Notes: a model not told the origin generated them from the sequence alone. DNA of 64,000 bases from Megamerina dolium (GCA_963854835.1 OY978525.1:81607775-81671774), one strand, 5' to 3'. Numbered from the stretch's first letter, positions 9,851 through 21,949 are shown. Program-made: numbers and translations.

Positions 9851-12242
9851 AGACATATATGCTTAGAGAATTCTCACTTTCTAGTATACAAAATTTTAAA
9901 AGGAATAACTAGAAATCAGCGGGAGTGGATATTGCTGTTGAACGTGTATGAACCGAAATAGAAGTGGACAATCGAACAAATGGTTCGATCATACGGTAAA
10001 AAGTAGAAAATAACATGATATTGAAAGAAGACGAAAGAGGATTGCACATAACATACAAAAGCAGGCGTACATGCGTACAGATTTTATATTGTTTATATTT
10101 GTGAATTTTGATATTATTGGATCATATTTCTTCATTTATATCATTTATTTAATATTATTTGTTATTTGATCTTTAAGCAATATTTATTATTTAGACATAA
10201 ATTATTTATTTCATTTAATTTTTTAAAAACATAACATCTTATTTTATAAAAAAAATTAGAATTGAAATTTACAAAAAAATTTATGTGTTATAATATCATT
10301 ATCTGAGAAGTAAAAATCCGTTAACAATATCCAGTACGCATGTGCAATCAATTTTTATTCTATCCAATCATGTACATACATATCTGTAATATACAAACAA
10401 TCAAACTCAATTTCGTTTCTTTCTATTTGCCTATGTAAAAAATATATGTACGTATGCTCAGAAAAGTACTAACTGCAAATTTGTGATGTCGTCCATATAC
10501 AAAACAAATTCATCCGCAACAAGGCGGCTCGAACTTGTATGGTGAAATACTTTACAAATCGTATAAAAGAGACTGAAACAACCAGAGATTCTAGGTTTAT
10601 TTTTCCAAGATATCACGGATCTTAAATCTATTTAAACCCCGTGTATTAAAAAATTAAAATTAAAATCTTCAATTACAATATATTCAAAAAATTCATCTTT
10701 AATGGATAGAAATTTGTCCGCCACAAATTGTATAGCAAAATTAGAAATTTCTTACGAGAAACGAGAGGTCTAAAATTAATTTTGACTCCCCGAATTTGAG
10801 AAATATGTATGTTTATTCATACAAAAATAATTTCTTAAATTAACATTTAAAAATATATATCTGTGCACATTTCGTCATACAAGTTTCGCATGAATTTGTT
10901 TTGTATATGCAAGACAAAATAAAACATCACAAATTTGTAGAGTATTTTTCTTCCCCAAGAAACGAGAGCAAAAGAAAAAACAAATACGCAGGCGTAGATG
11001 AGTGTATGAACCAATGCGAGTGAAATCGACGAAAGACGAACAATTTGATGTGTTGGCTGTTCAACAAGCGCAAAATGACAATATTGTAACGAGTATCGAT
11101 AGTTGGTTACTCATCACTATTGTGACTGACACTATTGGCAGCATCGAAACGAATGTCAACAAATAGAAATTAGCAATAACCAGAACAAGCCAACGAGAAA
11201 GAAAGAGAAGAATCTCGATAAACGATGATTCTGGGGTGTTGCCAACAGAGTATAAATAGAGCCAGTGTTGAGAAGTGAGAATCAATTTGATCCCGAACGT
11301 GATTGCAGAAACATCGATACAGAGGCAAAAGTTGCAAGTACATTTAAGTGTTATTGTAAATAGTTGATGGTAAGCAGAGTTGATTGTACATAGAGATTAT
11401 TAAATAAATTGTTGCTGTATATACTTAGTTGTATAAAATAAGTGTTGCAGTCATTATTAACAGAATCCAGTGATCGAACAAGGTAATTCAAATAGAATTA
11501 AACGCTCACAAAATAAAAACGTAGCAATATCTTCAAAAAATGCCAAATTATTCCATCGCAAGTGCTGTGTTGCTGATTGAGTGCAATTATCAATGAAAAT
11601 GTAGTATTCTGCTGAGCATACGTACATATAGTTTTTACATAGGCAAATAGAAAAAACGAAATTGAGAGAGTTTGATTGTTTGTATGTTGCAGATATGTAT
11701 GTGAGTATGTACATATGTATGTATATGGATAGAATAAAAATTGATTGCACATGCGTACTGGATATTGATCACATTTTTATATTTCAAATAATGATATTAT
11801 AATACACAAATTCTTTGTAAATAATTTCAATTGTAATATAAAATAACATGTTATGTTTTAAAAAAATTAAATGAAATAAATAAATTATGTCTAAATAATA
11901 AATATTACTTAAAGATTAAATAGCAAATAATATTAAATAAATGATATAAATGAAGAAATATTATTATTAAATATCATAATTCATAAATGTAAACAATACA
12001 AAATCTGTACGCACGTTTTGATTTTGTATGTTATGTGCAGTCCGTTTTCGTCTTCTTCCAATACCATGTCGCTTTCTACTTTTTGCGGTGTGATCGAACC
12101 ATTTGTTCGATTGTCCTATTCTATTTCGTCTGATATTTCGGTTCTTACACGTTCAATAGAAAATCCACTCTCGCTGATTTCTGGTTATTCCTTTTAAAAT
12201 TTTGTATACTGGAAAGTGAGAATTCTCTAAGCATATATGTCT
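9851..12242. mobile_element. Foldback-like element: large inverted repeat with a solo LTR in the right arm
   Basis: The left arm (9851 to ~10560) reads as the reverse complement of two right-arm blocks. Its outer part (9851-10470) pairs with 11590-12242; for example AGACATATATGCTTAGAGAA at 9851 pairs with 12242 inwards. Its inner part (10474-10560) pairs with about 10870-10970. The loop is about 300 bp. The right arm was split by the solo Gypsy LTR at 11085-11526. No ORF is present. Long inverted arms around a short centre are the structure of foldback or Galileo-like elements, though an inverted duplication of unrelated DNA would look the same. Parts of the right arm recur at 22388-23095, 29826-29937, 40716-40989 and 41838-41948. 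Confidence 0.7.
11085..11526 (+). repeat. Gypsy LTR 1 (solo LTR structure, TSD ATAT)
   Basis: The LTR starts TGTAACGAGTATCG and ends ACGTAGCA, giving TG...CA termini. It is flanked by ATAT at 11081-11084 and 11527-11530, the 4-bp duplication expected for Ty3/Gypsy. A TATA box (TATAAATA, 11251-11258) marks the U3 promoter. No primer-binding site follows; instead the foldback right arm resumes, so this LTR behaves as a solo LTR. Related LTRs are at 21950-22387, 28867-29825 and 33944-34365. Confidence 0.92.
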
Positions 12243-12769
12243 GGAAATAGCTAATAGAACGCGCAGCGTGTTGCAAGTGTTGCTAGAAATTAGCACAGAA
12301 CGCGATACTTTAACAAATTTACAACACTGCGATTGTGATTGACATCTTGAACGCAGCCTACATGGCATACAAATTGTAAACCATCAATTGCTATACATTA
12401 CAAGATAACGATTTAACTTCTAATTTAGTCATAACTTCATAAATATAAACATAAAACAATAAATGAGTTATGAACCATTATATATGTCGATTTTGAAATT
12501 CACTTTATTCGACAAGTAAATATACAACAACAACAGGAAAACACAAACCAAGCAAACTTTTTTGAATATATTTTCGAATGGACATAGAATTACTATGAAT
12601 TTATTGTATTAGTATGTAAGAAAACAACTCAAAAAACCAGAACTTATTAAAATAAAGAAAACGTACTTATAACGTCTTGAATAAAGCTTTTTCAATTCTA
12701 AAACGTTTTTTGAATTGGTATTACAAATCCCATATACATCCCACAATACATTTATAGTACAAAATATAA
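12243..12769 (-). other. Putative 3' UTR of the minus-strand host gene
   Basis: On the minus strand this follows the TAA stop at 12770-12772. AATAAA signals occur at 12605-12600 and 12509-12504 (read on the minus strand), about 165 and 260 nt after the stop. The left part abuts the outer edge of the foldback-like repeat at 12242. No coding frame is convincing; a 71-residue minus-strand ORF at 12153-12368 overlaps the repeat edge and is probably spurious. Confidence 0.4.
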
Positions 12770-12888
12770 TTATTCAGCTACGTTCAGCATAGAAACCTCA
12801 GCACTAGAGTTCTCAATATGATAGGAGCTCTCAAATATGAAATCTACATCATCGCAGAGCATTTTGCGCATGCGTTCTTTGTAACTGC
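12770..12888 (-). CDS. Putative terminal coding exon of an unidentified host gene (copy A)
   Basis: Reading the minus strand, a pyrimidine-rich tract ending TTCATATTTCAG gives a textbook 3' splice site at 12889-12891. The exon then completes a split codon and encodes 38 residues, beginning SYKERMRKMLCDDVDFIFES and ending SMLNVAE before a TAA stop. AATAAA signals follow at 12605 and 12509. The composition is charged and codon-like, unlike surrounding AT-rich repeats, and the frame is preserved without change in a second copy at 23626-23744. I do not recognise the protein. Upstream exons should lie at higher coordinates; the 5'-truncated Gypsy begins about 65 bp upstream, in what would be the last intron. 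It could still be a chance ORF, but splice signal, frame and poly(A) signals agree. Confidence 0.5.
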
Positions 12889-12960
12889 CTGAAATATGAA
12901 TATGAAATTACGATGAAGCTCTTATAATTATTACAATACATACATCTGGCTATCAGTGAA

Positions 12961-14023
12961 TTGCGTATGGAAATTCAAGAAGTTCCGTCTCGCCAAGAAA
13001 ACATTCAAGAACATTCGGCTGAATTGCCTGAGAAGGTTCGGTTCGACAAGAAAACGTCATCGAAAATCTACAAAAAGGAATTGAGGTTAGATTTCAGGAA
13101 ATTTCCGGAACCTCTAATGAAAAAGTCACGGATCTGATGGAACATGTAGATAAGTTGGAAGATAAGTTCGAGAAATTACAGCACGAACTCAATCAACTAA
13201 AAATAAATGGACCAGCCACATCAGTGATTAGAGATTCAAGCACAATCAAACTAAAGCCACCAACATTTGACGGAAGCACGCCATTCAATATCTTCAAGCT
13301 TCAATTCGAGACAACAGCTTCGAAGAATCAATGGGATGACAGCGACAAGACTGCTGCTTTAATAGTCGCATTAAAAGGTAATGCATCCGAAGTATTACAG
13401 ATGGTTCCAGAGAAAGATCGTGGTAGCTATCAGTCACTGATGGACACATTCCAGCGAAAATATGGAAATGAATACAAGAGTCAATTGCATCGAGTGGAAT
13501 TGATATCGCGAGTGCAACGGAGTAATGAGAGCCTTCAGGAATTCGCTACCGATATTGAGCGCTTATGTCATCTTGCGTTCTCTGGTAATTCGGAAGAGTT
13601 CGTCGAAAAAATAAAAATAGAGGCATTCATAGATGGCATACGTGATGGAGAGACAAAGCGTGCCCTAGTCATGTCACCCAGGAATACTTATGCCGAAACA
13701 GTCAGTAGGTCTTTGACGTTTGAAACCGCCAGTTTGATGTGTCGACCAATGCAACGGCTACACCAACTAGATCAGAAACAGCAGATTTCGTTGAAGCAGT
13801 GTGTCAGGCATTCAAGTCCGCAGTCCAGCCTAAAGGAAGAACAACAGGTCTACGCGAAAATAAATTTACTGGTAACTACTTCATTTGCGCCAAACCAGGA
13901 CACATGGCGCGTGACTGCCGTCTACGACGAAAGCGTTCAAGATCGAATTCTCCAGGAAGACAAAAGAAGGGGAATAAGGTGGACAGCGATCGCTCCACTA
14001 ACACAAATACATCGTTAAACTAA
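12961..14023 (+). pseudogene. Gypsy gag, copy A (truncated, frameshifted)
   Basis: The frame enters at ELRMEIQE (12958-12985), shifts, then runs as the long block 13137-14018. A coiled-coil-like segment (DKLEDKFEKLQHELNQLK) is followed by the capsid core (FDGSTPFNIFKLQFE, then YGNEYKSQLHRVEL and FIDGIRDGETKRALVMSP). A frameshift near 13750 moves the rest to frame 13739-14023, which holds the CCHC knuckle YFICAKPGHMARDCRLRRK. Gag would package the element's RNA. The missing N-terminus and shifts make it inactive. Confidence 0.9.
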
Positions 14024-14119
14024 ATCGAGTCAGTTCAGCGGGGCGTGAACTGACTCCAACAGTGGGTTGCCCCAGCATCCACATTTCACAACTACAGCGT
14101 GTGCCAAGCAGCTTGACTA

Positions 14120-14640
14120 TTGATGGATAATTGGACAATATGCAATTCATGTTAACCCTAGATACTGGTGCATCACATTCTATAATCAAGAGCAATTTGG
14201 TAAAGAGGTTTGAGCCCTTAAAGGGAATAAAATTGCGTACAAAAACGGGTGAGGATGCACAAATTCTGGGTAAGATAAAGAAACAAGTAAAGAAATAAGT
14301 ATCTATTGGAAATTGTACGTGGGAACATGAATTCATTGTGGCCGACATCATCGATGATGTAATAATTGGTGTTGATTTTATGATTGAAAACGGATTTACG
14401 TTAGATTTAAATCAACGGATACTACGCTATGCAAATGTCGAGTTACCACTGAACATCGGTTACAAGCGTAGTGGTAACATCAAACGAGTACTGGCATGTC
14501 AACGCCAATAGGTTTCAGCAAAATCGGAAGCGGTGATTTGGGCACAGATGAATGTGGATGATGGGACAGGCAAGTTGTGGTTAGTGGAAGCGAATAGAGA
14601 AATAACGAATAAAAACATAATACTTAATAGGACGTTAACC
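14120..14640 (+). pseudogene. Gypsy protease region, copy A
   Basis: The aspartic protease active-site region LDTGASHSI can be read at about 14157-14185, where the sequence reads CTAGATACTGGTGCATCAC. It is broken by in-frame stops, for example at 14296 and 14510. The intact equivalent is in copy B (26886-27300). Confidence 0.8.
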
Positions 14641-14662
14641 TAAGGAAAAGAGAATAGTACCG

Positions 14663-15032
14663 GTGCGAATATTAAATCCAAATAATACATCTACAGTTGT
14701 GAAGAAAGGAATGGTGATTGGTCATTGCCAGGAAGTTACTGTCGTAGTAGGCTGCGAAAATGGCTCGTCGATAAAAGGTGGAAGGCCAGGAACTGTTAGA
14801 GCGGAATTGAAAGCACAGATGGAAGAATGGGCAGGTGTGCTTACCAATCAGCAAAAGGAAAAGGCTCTACAGCTATTGGAGAAATACAGCTCAATCTTTT
14901 CTTCACATGGAAAAACTGGAGGACGTTCAACCATCGTGAAGCATCACATTGAGACCGGTGATTCCAGACCAATTCTTCAAGCACCACGACGAATTCCATT
15001 GGCCAAAAGAGATGAAGCCATTAAGCTGATTT
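14663..15032 (+). pseudogene. Gypsy pol, protease-RT linker and RT start, copy A (part 1)
   Basis: The frame 14663-15034 carries the pol linker and the start of reverse transcriptase, including the conserved VKHHIETGDSRPI and APRRIPLAKRDEAIKLI. It is cut at 15032 by the Jockey insertion. The sequence continues at 19411 with the duplicated 13 bp and the same frame context. Confidence 0.9.
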
Positions 15033-15279
15033 GAGCTGAGAGTGAATCGTGATAGTCACCAATAAGAGTGGACGTATTTTGGATCTCTCCTTAGATAGAG
15101 TCGAAAAAGTGATTGATTTCTGTTTATAAAATTAAATATATTGCGAAAAGACGCTAAATAAACTGGAGCAGTCATTTCTGTGGTTTTTTTATTGCTTATA
15201 CAGATAAGCAGAAAGAACAATAAAATCAAAGCAAAAAATAATAATAATAATATAGTTTGCAAACATTTTGTTTGTAATA

Positions 15280-16830
15280 TGAGTGTTCAGCGCTCTCCTC
15301 TCCGGCAACGGCAATCGCCTGTTAATATGTGTGTAAACCATAATTTGCAATCACCCGCGCAAACCCCCCCCGATAAGTGCATTATAAAAAAAAAACTGTT
15401 GATACACACTGCACAAGTGAAAGTAACAGTGCAAATCTTTTGCCTGCACATATTCCTCACTACAACACTACATCAAATTTTGCAACAACAACAAATACAG
15501 ACAAAAAAAATAATTTGTTCTCTCGTGATATACTATCTCCCTCTATACCGTGGAGTGTACAATGCGCTTCTCCTGCTGTAACACCAACAGCTACAATATC
15601 AAAGCAAACAAATAACGGCCTTTCTACTGAAGTGCGTGACCCAGTAGTAAAAGCAACTAGTGCGATGACTAATAAAGAACCAGTTGCTGTTCAAACTGGA
15701 ATTAATTGCTACATTACTGTAGTAAAGCGAAAAAGAAGTCCCCAAAATTCAAAACAAATGAATTCAACAAAAATTCAAAAGCAGAACACTGCCCCTATTA
15801 GTTCGGGAAATAGATACGCTCTGCTTTCAGGTGATGAAAGTGACGAAAATATTATCTCCAAGAAAAATTTCAAACCCCCACCCATTTTCTTAAGAGAACG
15901 CAACTCAGATAAGTTGATTTCTAGAGTTCCTATTCGCAAAGGAAACGAAAGTGCAAATCTACAGCGAAACTCATTATCGCAAAGTAATTGCGGAATTTGA
16001 TGCTGTAAAAAAGAATTACTACACATATCAGCTAAAAAGTAGTAAGGGCTTAATCGATGTACTCAAAGGCGTCGAACCCAACGTTGATATTAACGAAATC
16101 AAACTTGCCCTTCAGGAAGAAGGGTTTCAAGCCAAAACAGTATTCAACATTCTCAACAAGAGCAATATACCTCAACCGTTATATCGTATTGAGCTTCAGC
16201 CTGAAACAAAACCCCTAAAAAAAGGTGAAGTACACCCCATATATAAAATTCGATATTTATTGCATCGCAAAATCACAATCGAAGAACCCTGTACCTCCTC
16301 AGTGCAGTAACTGCCAAGAATATGGACATACTAAGACATATTGTACCCTGCCAGCTGTTTGTGTGATTTGTGGAGATCTCCATAAATCAAACATATGCCC
16401 AAAATCTAAAGGCGATGCTAGCATGAAAAAATGCAGCAATTGTGGAGGTAATCACACCGCAAATTATAGAGGTTGCCCAGTATATACAACCCTAAAGTTA
16501 AATTTCTCCGCTAGCAATCAGCCTCTAAAACCAGTTGAGCAAACTCAGATAGCCAACTCAAGTAAGAGACAAAATATTGATGCAACACAATTCTTCTCTG
16601 CAATCCCAAACAATAATCAAACCAATTCATACGCTAGTGTTTTAAAACAAAACCCACACCAACAAAGCAATGTAAATAATGAGCAGAAGCACTCACTGCC
16701 CACCCAACAGCCAAGTACCCTTGAACATTTGCTTCAAACATTAATTCAGAATATGAACCAATTCATGAACTCAATGCAAACAATGATGCAAGAAATGATG
16801 AAAAATCAATCGATGCTACTCCAAACATAG
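15280..16830 (+). pseudogene. Jockey ORF1 (gag-like nucleic-acid-binding protein)
   Basis: ORF1 probably started at ATG 15280 (MSVQRSPLRQRQ). It is split over frames 15377-16000, 15951-16310 and 16225-16830 by frameshifts. The middle part (KNYYTYQLKSSKGLIDVLKG, then EIKLALQEEGFQAKTVFN) is the Jockey ORF1 core preceding the zinc knuckles. The C-terminal part has three CCHC-type knuckles: CSNCQEYGHTKTYC, CVICGDLHKSNIC and CSNCGGNHTANYRGC. A Gln/Asn-rich tail ends MMKNQSMLLQT. Such proteins bind the element RNA in the retrotransposition complex. Confidence 0.9.
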
Positions 16831-16832
16831 CT

Positions 16833-19259
16833 ATGCAGACCATGAGTTGTCTCAAGATATGCCACTGGAACGCCAACGGCTTAAGCCAGCACCGTTTGGA
16901 GCTAATTCAATTCCTTGAATCCAGCCAGATCGACATAATGATGATATCTGAGGCCCATTTCACTGACAAAAATTGCTACCAAATACTATATTACAAACTG
17001 TACACCACAAATCATCCGCATGGTAAGGCACGCGGAGGAACTGCCATATTGATAAAAAGCAGAATAAAACATCATGTTCTCGAAGATTTCAGTAGCGTCT
17101 ACTTGCAAGCAACATCTATATGTCTGGAAGAATACATCTCTATGCTAGTAATATCTGCGATATACTGTCGCCCAAGATACAGTATTACCGAACAGCAATA
17201 TAAAGAATTTTTCTCAACTCTTGGTAGCAAATTCTTGGTTGCTGGCGATTTCAACGCCAAACACACTCACTGGGGCTCCCGCTTAATAACTCCAAAAGGC
17301 AGAAGACTATGTTCAATCATCACTAACCACGGCTACGATGTTATTTCAAATGGTCAACCGACATATTGGCCAACGGACAAGAGGAAAATACCCGATCTCA
17401 TAGACTTTGGAGTCGCCAAAGTCTATGAGTCTAAATTATGATCTATCATCTGACCACTCACCCACGGTAATATCTATAAAATCACCAAGCCTCCAAGGCA
17501 ATTGCGTTAGAAAGAAAATAGACTGGTTGAAATTCAAGAAATATATAAATTCCCATCTTCCTCTGAGTACTGTATTAAGAAATGGCCACGATGTAGATTC
17601 AGATCAGCCACCTGCACAAAGGTATGCAAGCAATCAAACTATAGCCCATACACACCAGCCGACATTGAATTGCTAGTAAGGCAGAAAAGAAGACTCCGAA
17701 GGCAATGGCTAAAATTCAGATCAACGAATCTGAAAACACAGCTACAGCACTGCACTCGAAAGTTAAAGCAAGCCTTAAAAAATAAAAACAACAAAGAGTT
17801 AGAAGAGCACATAGCGAAATTAACACTTGGTGAAGCGTCAGACTACTCTTTGTGGAAATCAGCAAAAAACTCAAATCGGCCAATTCTCACTGATTCCCTC
17901 ATCTGTTTGAGTGACGGTAATTGGGCTAGAAGCAACTGTGAGAAGGGTTTGACTTTTGCAAACCACCTAAAAAGTGTGTTTACACCCAATCCACCCTCAC
18001 AGTCCTCATGACCAAAATTAACTTCTCAACCTTGCTCAATAACGCTCAAAATCAAAAAAAGGACATATTCAAAGCAATTTATAAAGATTTAAACCAAAAA
18101 AATCACCTGGTCCAGATAAAATTACCGGTAAAATGATAAAGGAGCTACCTCCGGCTTCAGTAATTCATCTCATGCACATTTTCAATGCTATCCTTCGTAT
18201 TAAACACTATCCCAAATGCTGGAAAACTTCAAAAATTATTATGATAGCAAAACCAGGAAAAGACCCTACAAAAGTTGCATCGTACAGACCTATCAGCCTC
18301 CTGCCTCTACTCTCTAAAGTATTCGAAAAGCTACTTGTCATGAATATAACTCCATTTATTAATCTCAACCAACTGATTCCTCAACATCAGTTTGGATTTA
18401 GAAAACAGCACGGCACAATAGAACAAGTCCACCGCATTGTAACTCTGATAAGGAACACTTTTGAAGAAAAAAAGTATTGCTCAGCTGTCTTTCTTGATAT
18501 CACTCAAGCTTTCGATAAAGTATGGCACGATGGCCTTATTTACAGACTCAAATTATTACTGCCTGCAAATGTCTCCTCATTGCTTAGTAGCTACATCACG
18601 AAAAGACAAATTCTCGTACATCACAAGGATTACACAACAAATCCATTGGATATTCACGCTGGCGTTCATCAAGGAAGCGTTTTGGACCCCTTACTGTATC
18701 TCTTATACACTTCAGATATGCCCAACAATAACTATACATTCATATCGACCTTTGCTGATGATACGGCAATATTGTGCTCTCGCTCTAACCCCATAGAAAC
18801 TACTAAACTCCTGAAGACTCATATCGATTCTCTCGAAATCTGGCTAGCAAAATGGCGTATAAAAGTCACGCAGATACATGTCCCCCACTTAAAATTAATG
18901 GCCAATCAAAAGTATCAAAGTTGAATCTCGAATACAAAGTGCTATTATATAAAGCAATTTTGAAGCCAATCTGGACTTATGGTATTCAGTTTTGGGGCAC
19001 CGCATCTCCCTCAAATATCGAAAAATTGCAGCGAATACAATCCAAGTGTCTGCGAATTATTGTAAACGCGCCTTGGTATATGAGGAACGTTAACATCCAT
19101 CCAGATTTAAATGTACCCACAATTTCTGAGGAAGTTGCAATGTCCTGCAGAAGCTACATTCAAAAATTACACAATCATCCGAATCCCCTTGCTAGGCAAT
19201 TGTTGCAGAGCACGGGCCATCGTCGATTAAAAAGAAAAGACACACTGAATATGCTGTGA
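16833..19259 (+). pseudogene. Jockey ORF2 (APE-like endonuclease and reverse transcriptase)
   Basis: ORF2 begins 2 bp after the ORF1 stop. The endonuclease domain shows CHWNANGL, SEAHF, AGDFNAKHTHWGS and SSDHSPTV, with a frameshift at about 17430 between the last two. The reverse transcriptase (18133-18924) shows YRPISLLPLLSKVFEKLL, FLDITQAFDKVWHDGL, and FADD at ~18750. A ~140-bp deletion at about 18895 joins the RT to the C-terminal segment IEKLQRIQSKCLRIIVNAPW. ORF2 nicks the target and reverse transcribes the RNA; this copy cannot do so. Confidence 0.93.
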
Positions 19260-19410
19260 AATTGCTATACCTCGCGACTCAACAAATTGTGATGTAACGT
19301 AGGGAATATCACATAATTTTAGTTAGTTTCTAAGATTTGAATACTTATTGTTAGTTTCTAAGTATTTTAGAAAGATTCAATAAAAAAGCTTATTAAAAAA
19401 AAAAAAAAAA

Positions 19411-20054
19411 ATTAAGCTGATTTCCGATATGCAGAAACAAGGTGTTATTGAACCATCAGCGAGTCCATGCAGTTCACCAGTTGTGCTGGTAAAGAAGAAG
19501 GATGGAAGTACTCGATTCTGCGTGGATTACAGAAAGCTAAATGATATCACGAAAAAAGACAGCTATCCACTGCCAAGAATCGATTACACTCTGGACACGC
19601 TATCTGGTTGAAGTGGTTCTCAACTGTTGGTCTGCAAAGTGGCTACTGGCAAGTGGAACTTGGTAAGGAGGACAAAGAGAAAACAGCTTTCAGTATTGGC
19701 GATGGTCTATGGCAATTTACAGTCATGCCATTTGGTTTATGCAATGCGCCAGCTACTTTCGAACGTTTGATGGAGCGTGTACTCAGAGGACTACACTGGA
19801 AAACGTGCTTGGTGTACCTCGATGACATTATCGTGATGGGAAAAGATTTTAACGACCACCTGGAAAAGTTGAAAGAAGTATTTGAGCGTATACAATCAGC
19901 AGGGCTTAAACTGAATATGAAAAAGTGTTCACTCTTCAGGCAAGAAGTTAAATATCTTGGTCATAAAGTAACAACAGATGGGGTACATACCGACGAGGAG
20001 AAAGTAGCAGGTAGCAGCAGTACAAGAATGGCCTATTCCGTCGAATCTTCATGA
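19411..20054 (+). pseudogene. Gypsy reverse transcriptase, copy A (part 2)
   Basis: The sequence resumes after the Jockey tail in frames 19429-19611 and 19608-20054. Motifs seen are [37 protein letters not shown] and LVYLDDIIVMG with the catalytic YLDD. A one-base shift at about 19610 separates the two frames where the intact protein reads continuously. The frame is lost again near 20010. Confidence 0.92.
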
Positions 20055-21936
20055 GCTAAGAAGCTTCCTAGGCTTATGCACCTACTATAGACGATTTTTT
20101 CCTGGATTTGCAAACATCGCCAGCAGTCTGCATGAGTTAACAAGAAAGAACAAACCATTTGTGTGGGGCGAGGACCAACAGAAAGCATTCGAACAGCTGA
20201 AAGAAAAACTCTGTTCAGCACCAGTATTAGCGTATCCAGTACCTGGTCAAAAGTTTGTGTTGGACACAGATGCGAGTGGCTATGGAATAGGTGGTGTGCT
20301 CTCTCAGATCATAGATGGGCAAGAACAAGTAATAGCATACTACAGTAAAATTCTGTCGAAGCCAGAAAGAAACTACTGTGTCACTCGAAGAGAGTTGCTC
20401 GCAATACTGGAATGTGTATTTCCATAAATACTTGTACGGTCAGTCATTTCATCTACGAACTGACCACGCAGCGCTAAGGTGGTTATTACAATTTAAAAAC
20501 CCAGAAGGACAATTGGCGCGCTGGATTGAAAGGGTGCAGAGTTATGATTTTACCATCGAACATCGTAAAGGAGGACATCACGGCAACGCGGATGCTCTAT
20601 CTCGTCGTCCTTGCAAAATGGAATGCAAACATTGTTCTCGAGTGGAGAGCAAGGAGAACATTGTTAACCTACGACTTACGAATATATTGCCGGAGGAGTC
20701 ATGGACCACCGAACAAGTCCAAGAAGTTCAGCGGAACGACCCAGATCTCGTAAAGCTTATGGAATACAAGGAGCACGGCATACGTCCAGATTGGCAAAAG
20801 ATGGCTAATGAGGGTCCAATAGCAAAGGCATACTGGGCGCAGTGGCAAAGCCTGCACTTACGAGACGGATGTTTATTCCGAGCATGGGAAAGTGAAGATG
20901 GAAAAATCACTAATGATCTTCTAGTGGTACCCAAAGCAAGAATAAACGAAGTGATAGCTGAGTATCACAATGCTTCGAGTGGAGGGCATTTGGGCATCAC
21001 CAAAACCGACGAGAAAATAAAGAAACGATTTTATTAGGTTGGATGTCATGACCATGTTGCTGATTGGATTCAGAAGTGTAAGCAATGTGCAATGGCCAAA
21101 GGTCCAACTAAGAAAAGTCTAGGTAAGATGCACCAATACACCGTGAGTGCTCCATTTGAGAGAATTGCTATGGACGCAGGAAACAAGTATGTTCTGGTGG
21201 TTATAGATTACTTCAGTAAATGGCCTGAAGTATACCCCATTGCAAATCATGAAGCTAGTACAGTTGCGGATGTATTCGTCAACAATTGGATTACTCGTTT
21301 TGGTGTACCGATGGAGTTACACTCAGACCAAGGTCGAAATTTTGAATGAGTTGTATTCCAAGAGATATGCCGTATGCTGGGTATATACAAAACTCGTACA
21401 TCACCTTTGCATCCACAATCTGATGGCATGGTAGAACGATATAACCGTACCTTGGAGGAATATTTGAGAAAAGTCGTAGGTAAATACCAAAGAGACTGGG
21501 ATGTACATATACCAATGTTCCTCATGGCATATCGATGCGCACAACATGATACGACGGCTACTACACCGGCAATGGCAATTTTTGGAAACGAGTTAAGACT
21601 GCCAGCTGATTTAAAATTTGGAGTCGTAACACCAACGAGATTAACCGAAGGTAATTATACTAGCGAAAAGCGGGAACAGTTGGATGAAGTACATCAGTTT
21701 ATCAGAGAGCGGTCGCAGATGATAAGCGATAAGATGAAGGCCAGGTATGACTTGAAAGCAAATTCAAAAGGGTTCTATGAAGGAGAGACCATATGAGATT
21801 ATAGCAAAGATAAATGACATAGTGTATCGTATTCAACGTGTCTGGAACAAAAGAGCAATGTTTAAAGTAGTGCACTTGGAGCGACTTGCGCCATATCGAG
21901 GGGAAGTATAAAAACTTGTTCGGGACGAACAAGGTT
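20055..21936 (+). pseudogene. Gypsy RNase H and integrase, copy A
   Basis: The RNase H domain (20161-20427, continuing 20378-) shows LDTDASGYGIGGVL and YYSKILSKPERNYCVTRREL, then LRTDHAALRWLLQFKNPEGQ. Integrase begins with the HHCC zinc-binding region (HNASSGGHLGITKTDEKI, then CKQCAMAKG). Its catalytic core is in 21092-21349 (IAMDAG, ending LHSDQGRNFE) and 21374-21796 (HPQSDGMVERYNRTLEEYL). There is a deletion after IAMD relative to copy C, stops at 21035 and 21347, and further decay before the polypurine tract. Confidence 0.9.
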
Positions 21937-21949
21937 AAGAAGAGGGCAG

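Larger units (their letters stand above)
15033..19410 (+). mobile_element. Jockey-clade LINE, nearly full length, inserted in Gypsy pol
   Basis: The 13-bp target duplication ATTAAGCTGATTT is at 15020-15032 and 19411-19423. The element ends in a poly(A) tail (about 19395-19410). It has ORF1 (nucleocapsid-like) and ORF2 (endonuclease plus reverse transcriptase, no RNase H), the Jockey layout. Compared with the copy at 29938-35460 it has internal deletions near 15925, 17600 and 18895 and several frameshifts, so it is inactive. Confidence 0.95.
12956..21949 (+). mobile_element. Gypsy element copy A, 5'-truncated, with nested Jockey LINE
   Basis: Internal region from mid-gag to a polypurine tract (AAGAAGAGGGCAG, 21937-21949) directly before LTR 2. 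Domain order is gag, protease, reverse transcriptase, RNase H, integrase, which is Ty3/Gypsy order. The first ~300 bp of gag present in copy C (63290-63592) and the 5' LTR/leader are missing. A Jockey element with a 13-bp target duplication interrupts pol at 15033-19410. No env ORF was seen. Confidence 0.93.

Noticed and set aside
11061..11285. Hydrophobic minus-strand ORF present in each LTR (also 21935, 29381, 33812)
   Set aside because: Reverse strand of the Gypsy LTR U3; no start context or domain, and length varies with LTR indels.
11527..11600. Gypsy primer-binding site after LTR 1
   Set aside because: The sequence after the LTR is an ATAT target duplication and foldback DNA, so this LTR is not followed by a normal Gypsy leader.
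12153..12368. 71-residue minus-strand ORF repeated at 23009-23224
   Set aside because: Lies across the foldback edge; repeated only because the whole unit is duplicated, with no recognisable domain.
17397..17432. Short palindrome in the Jockey endonuclease region (CATAGACTTTGG with its complement)
   Set aside because: Present in both Jockey copies at the same place, so it is part of the element; it coincides with a frameshift but offers no further evidence of function.
21796..21949. Envelope gene of a Gypsy/errantivirus
   Set aside because: The space between integrase and the polypurine tract is about 150 bp in copy A, and no membrane or signal segment is encoded; no env is present in any copy.
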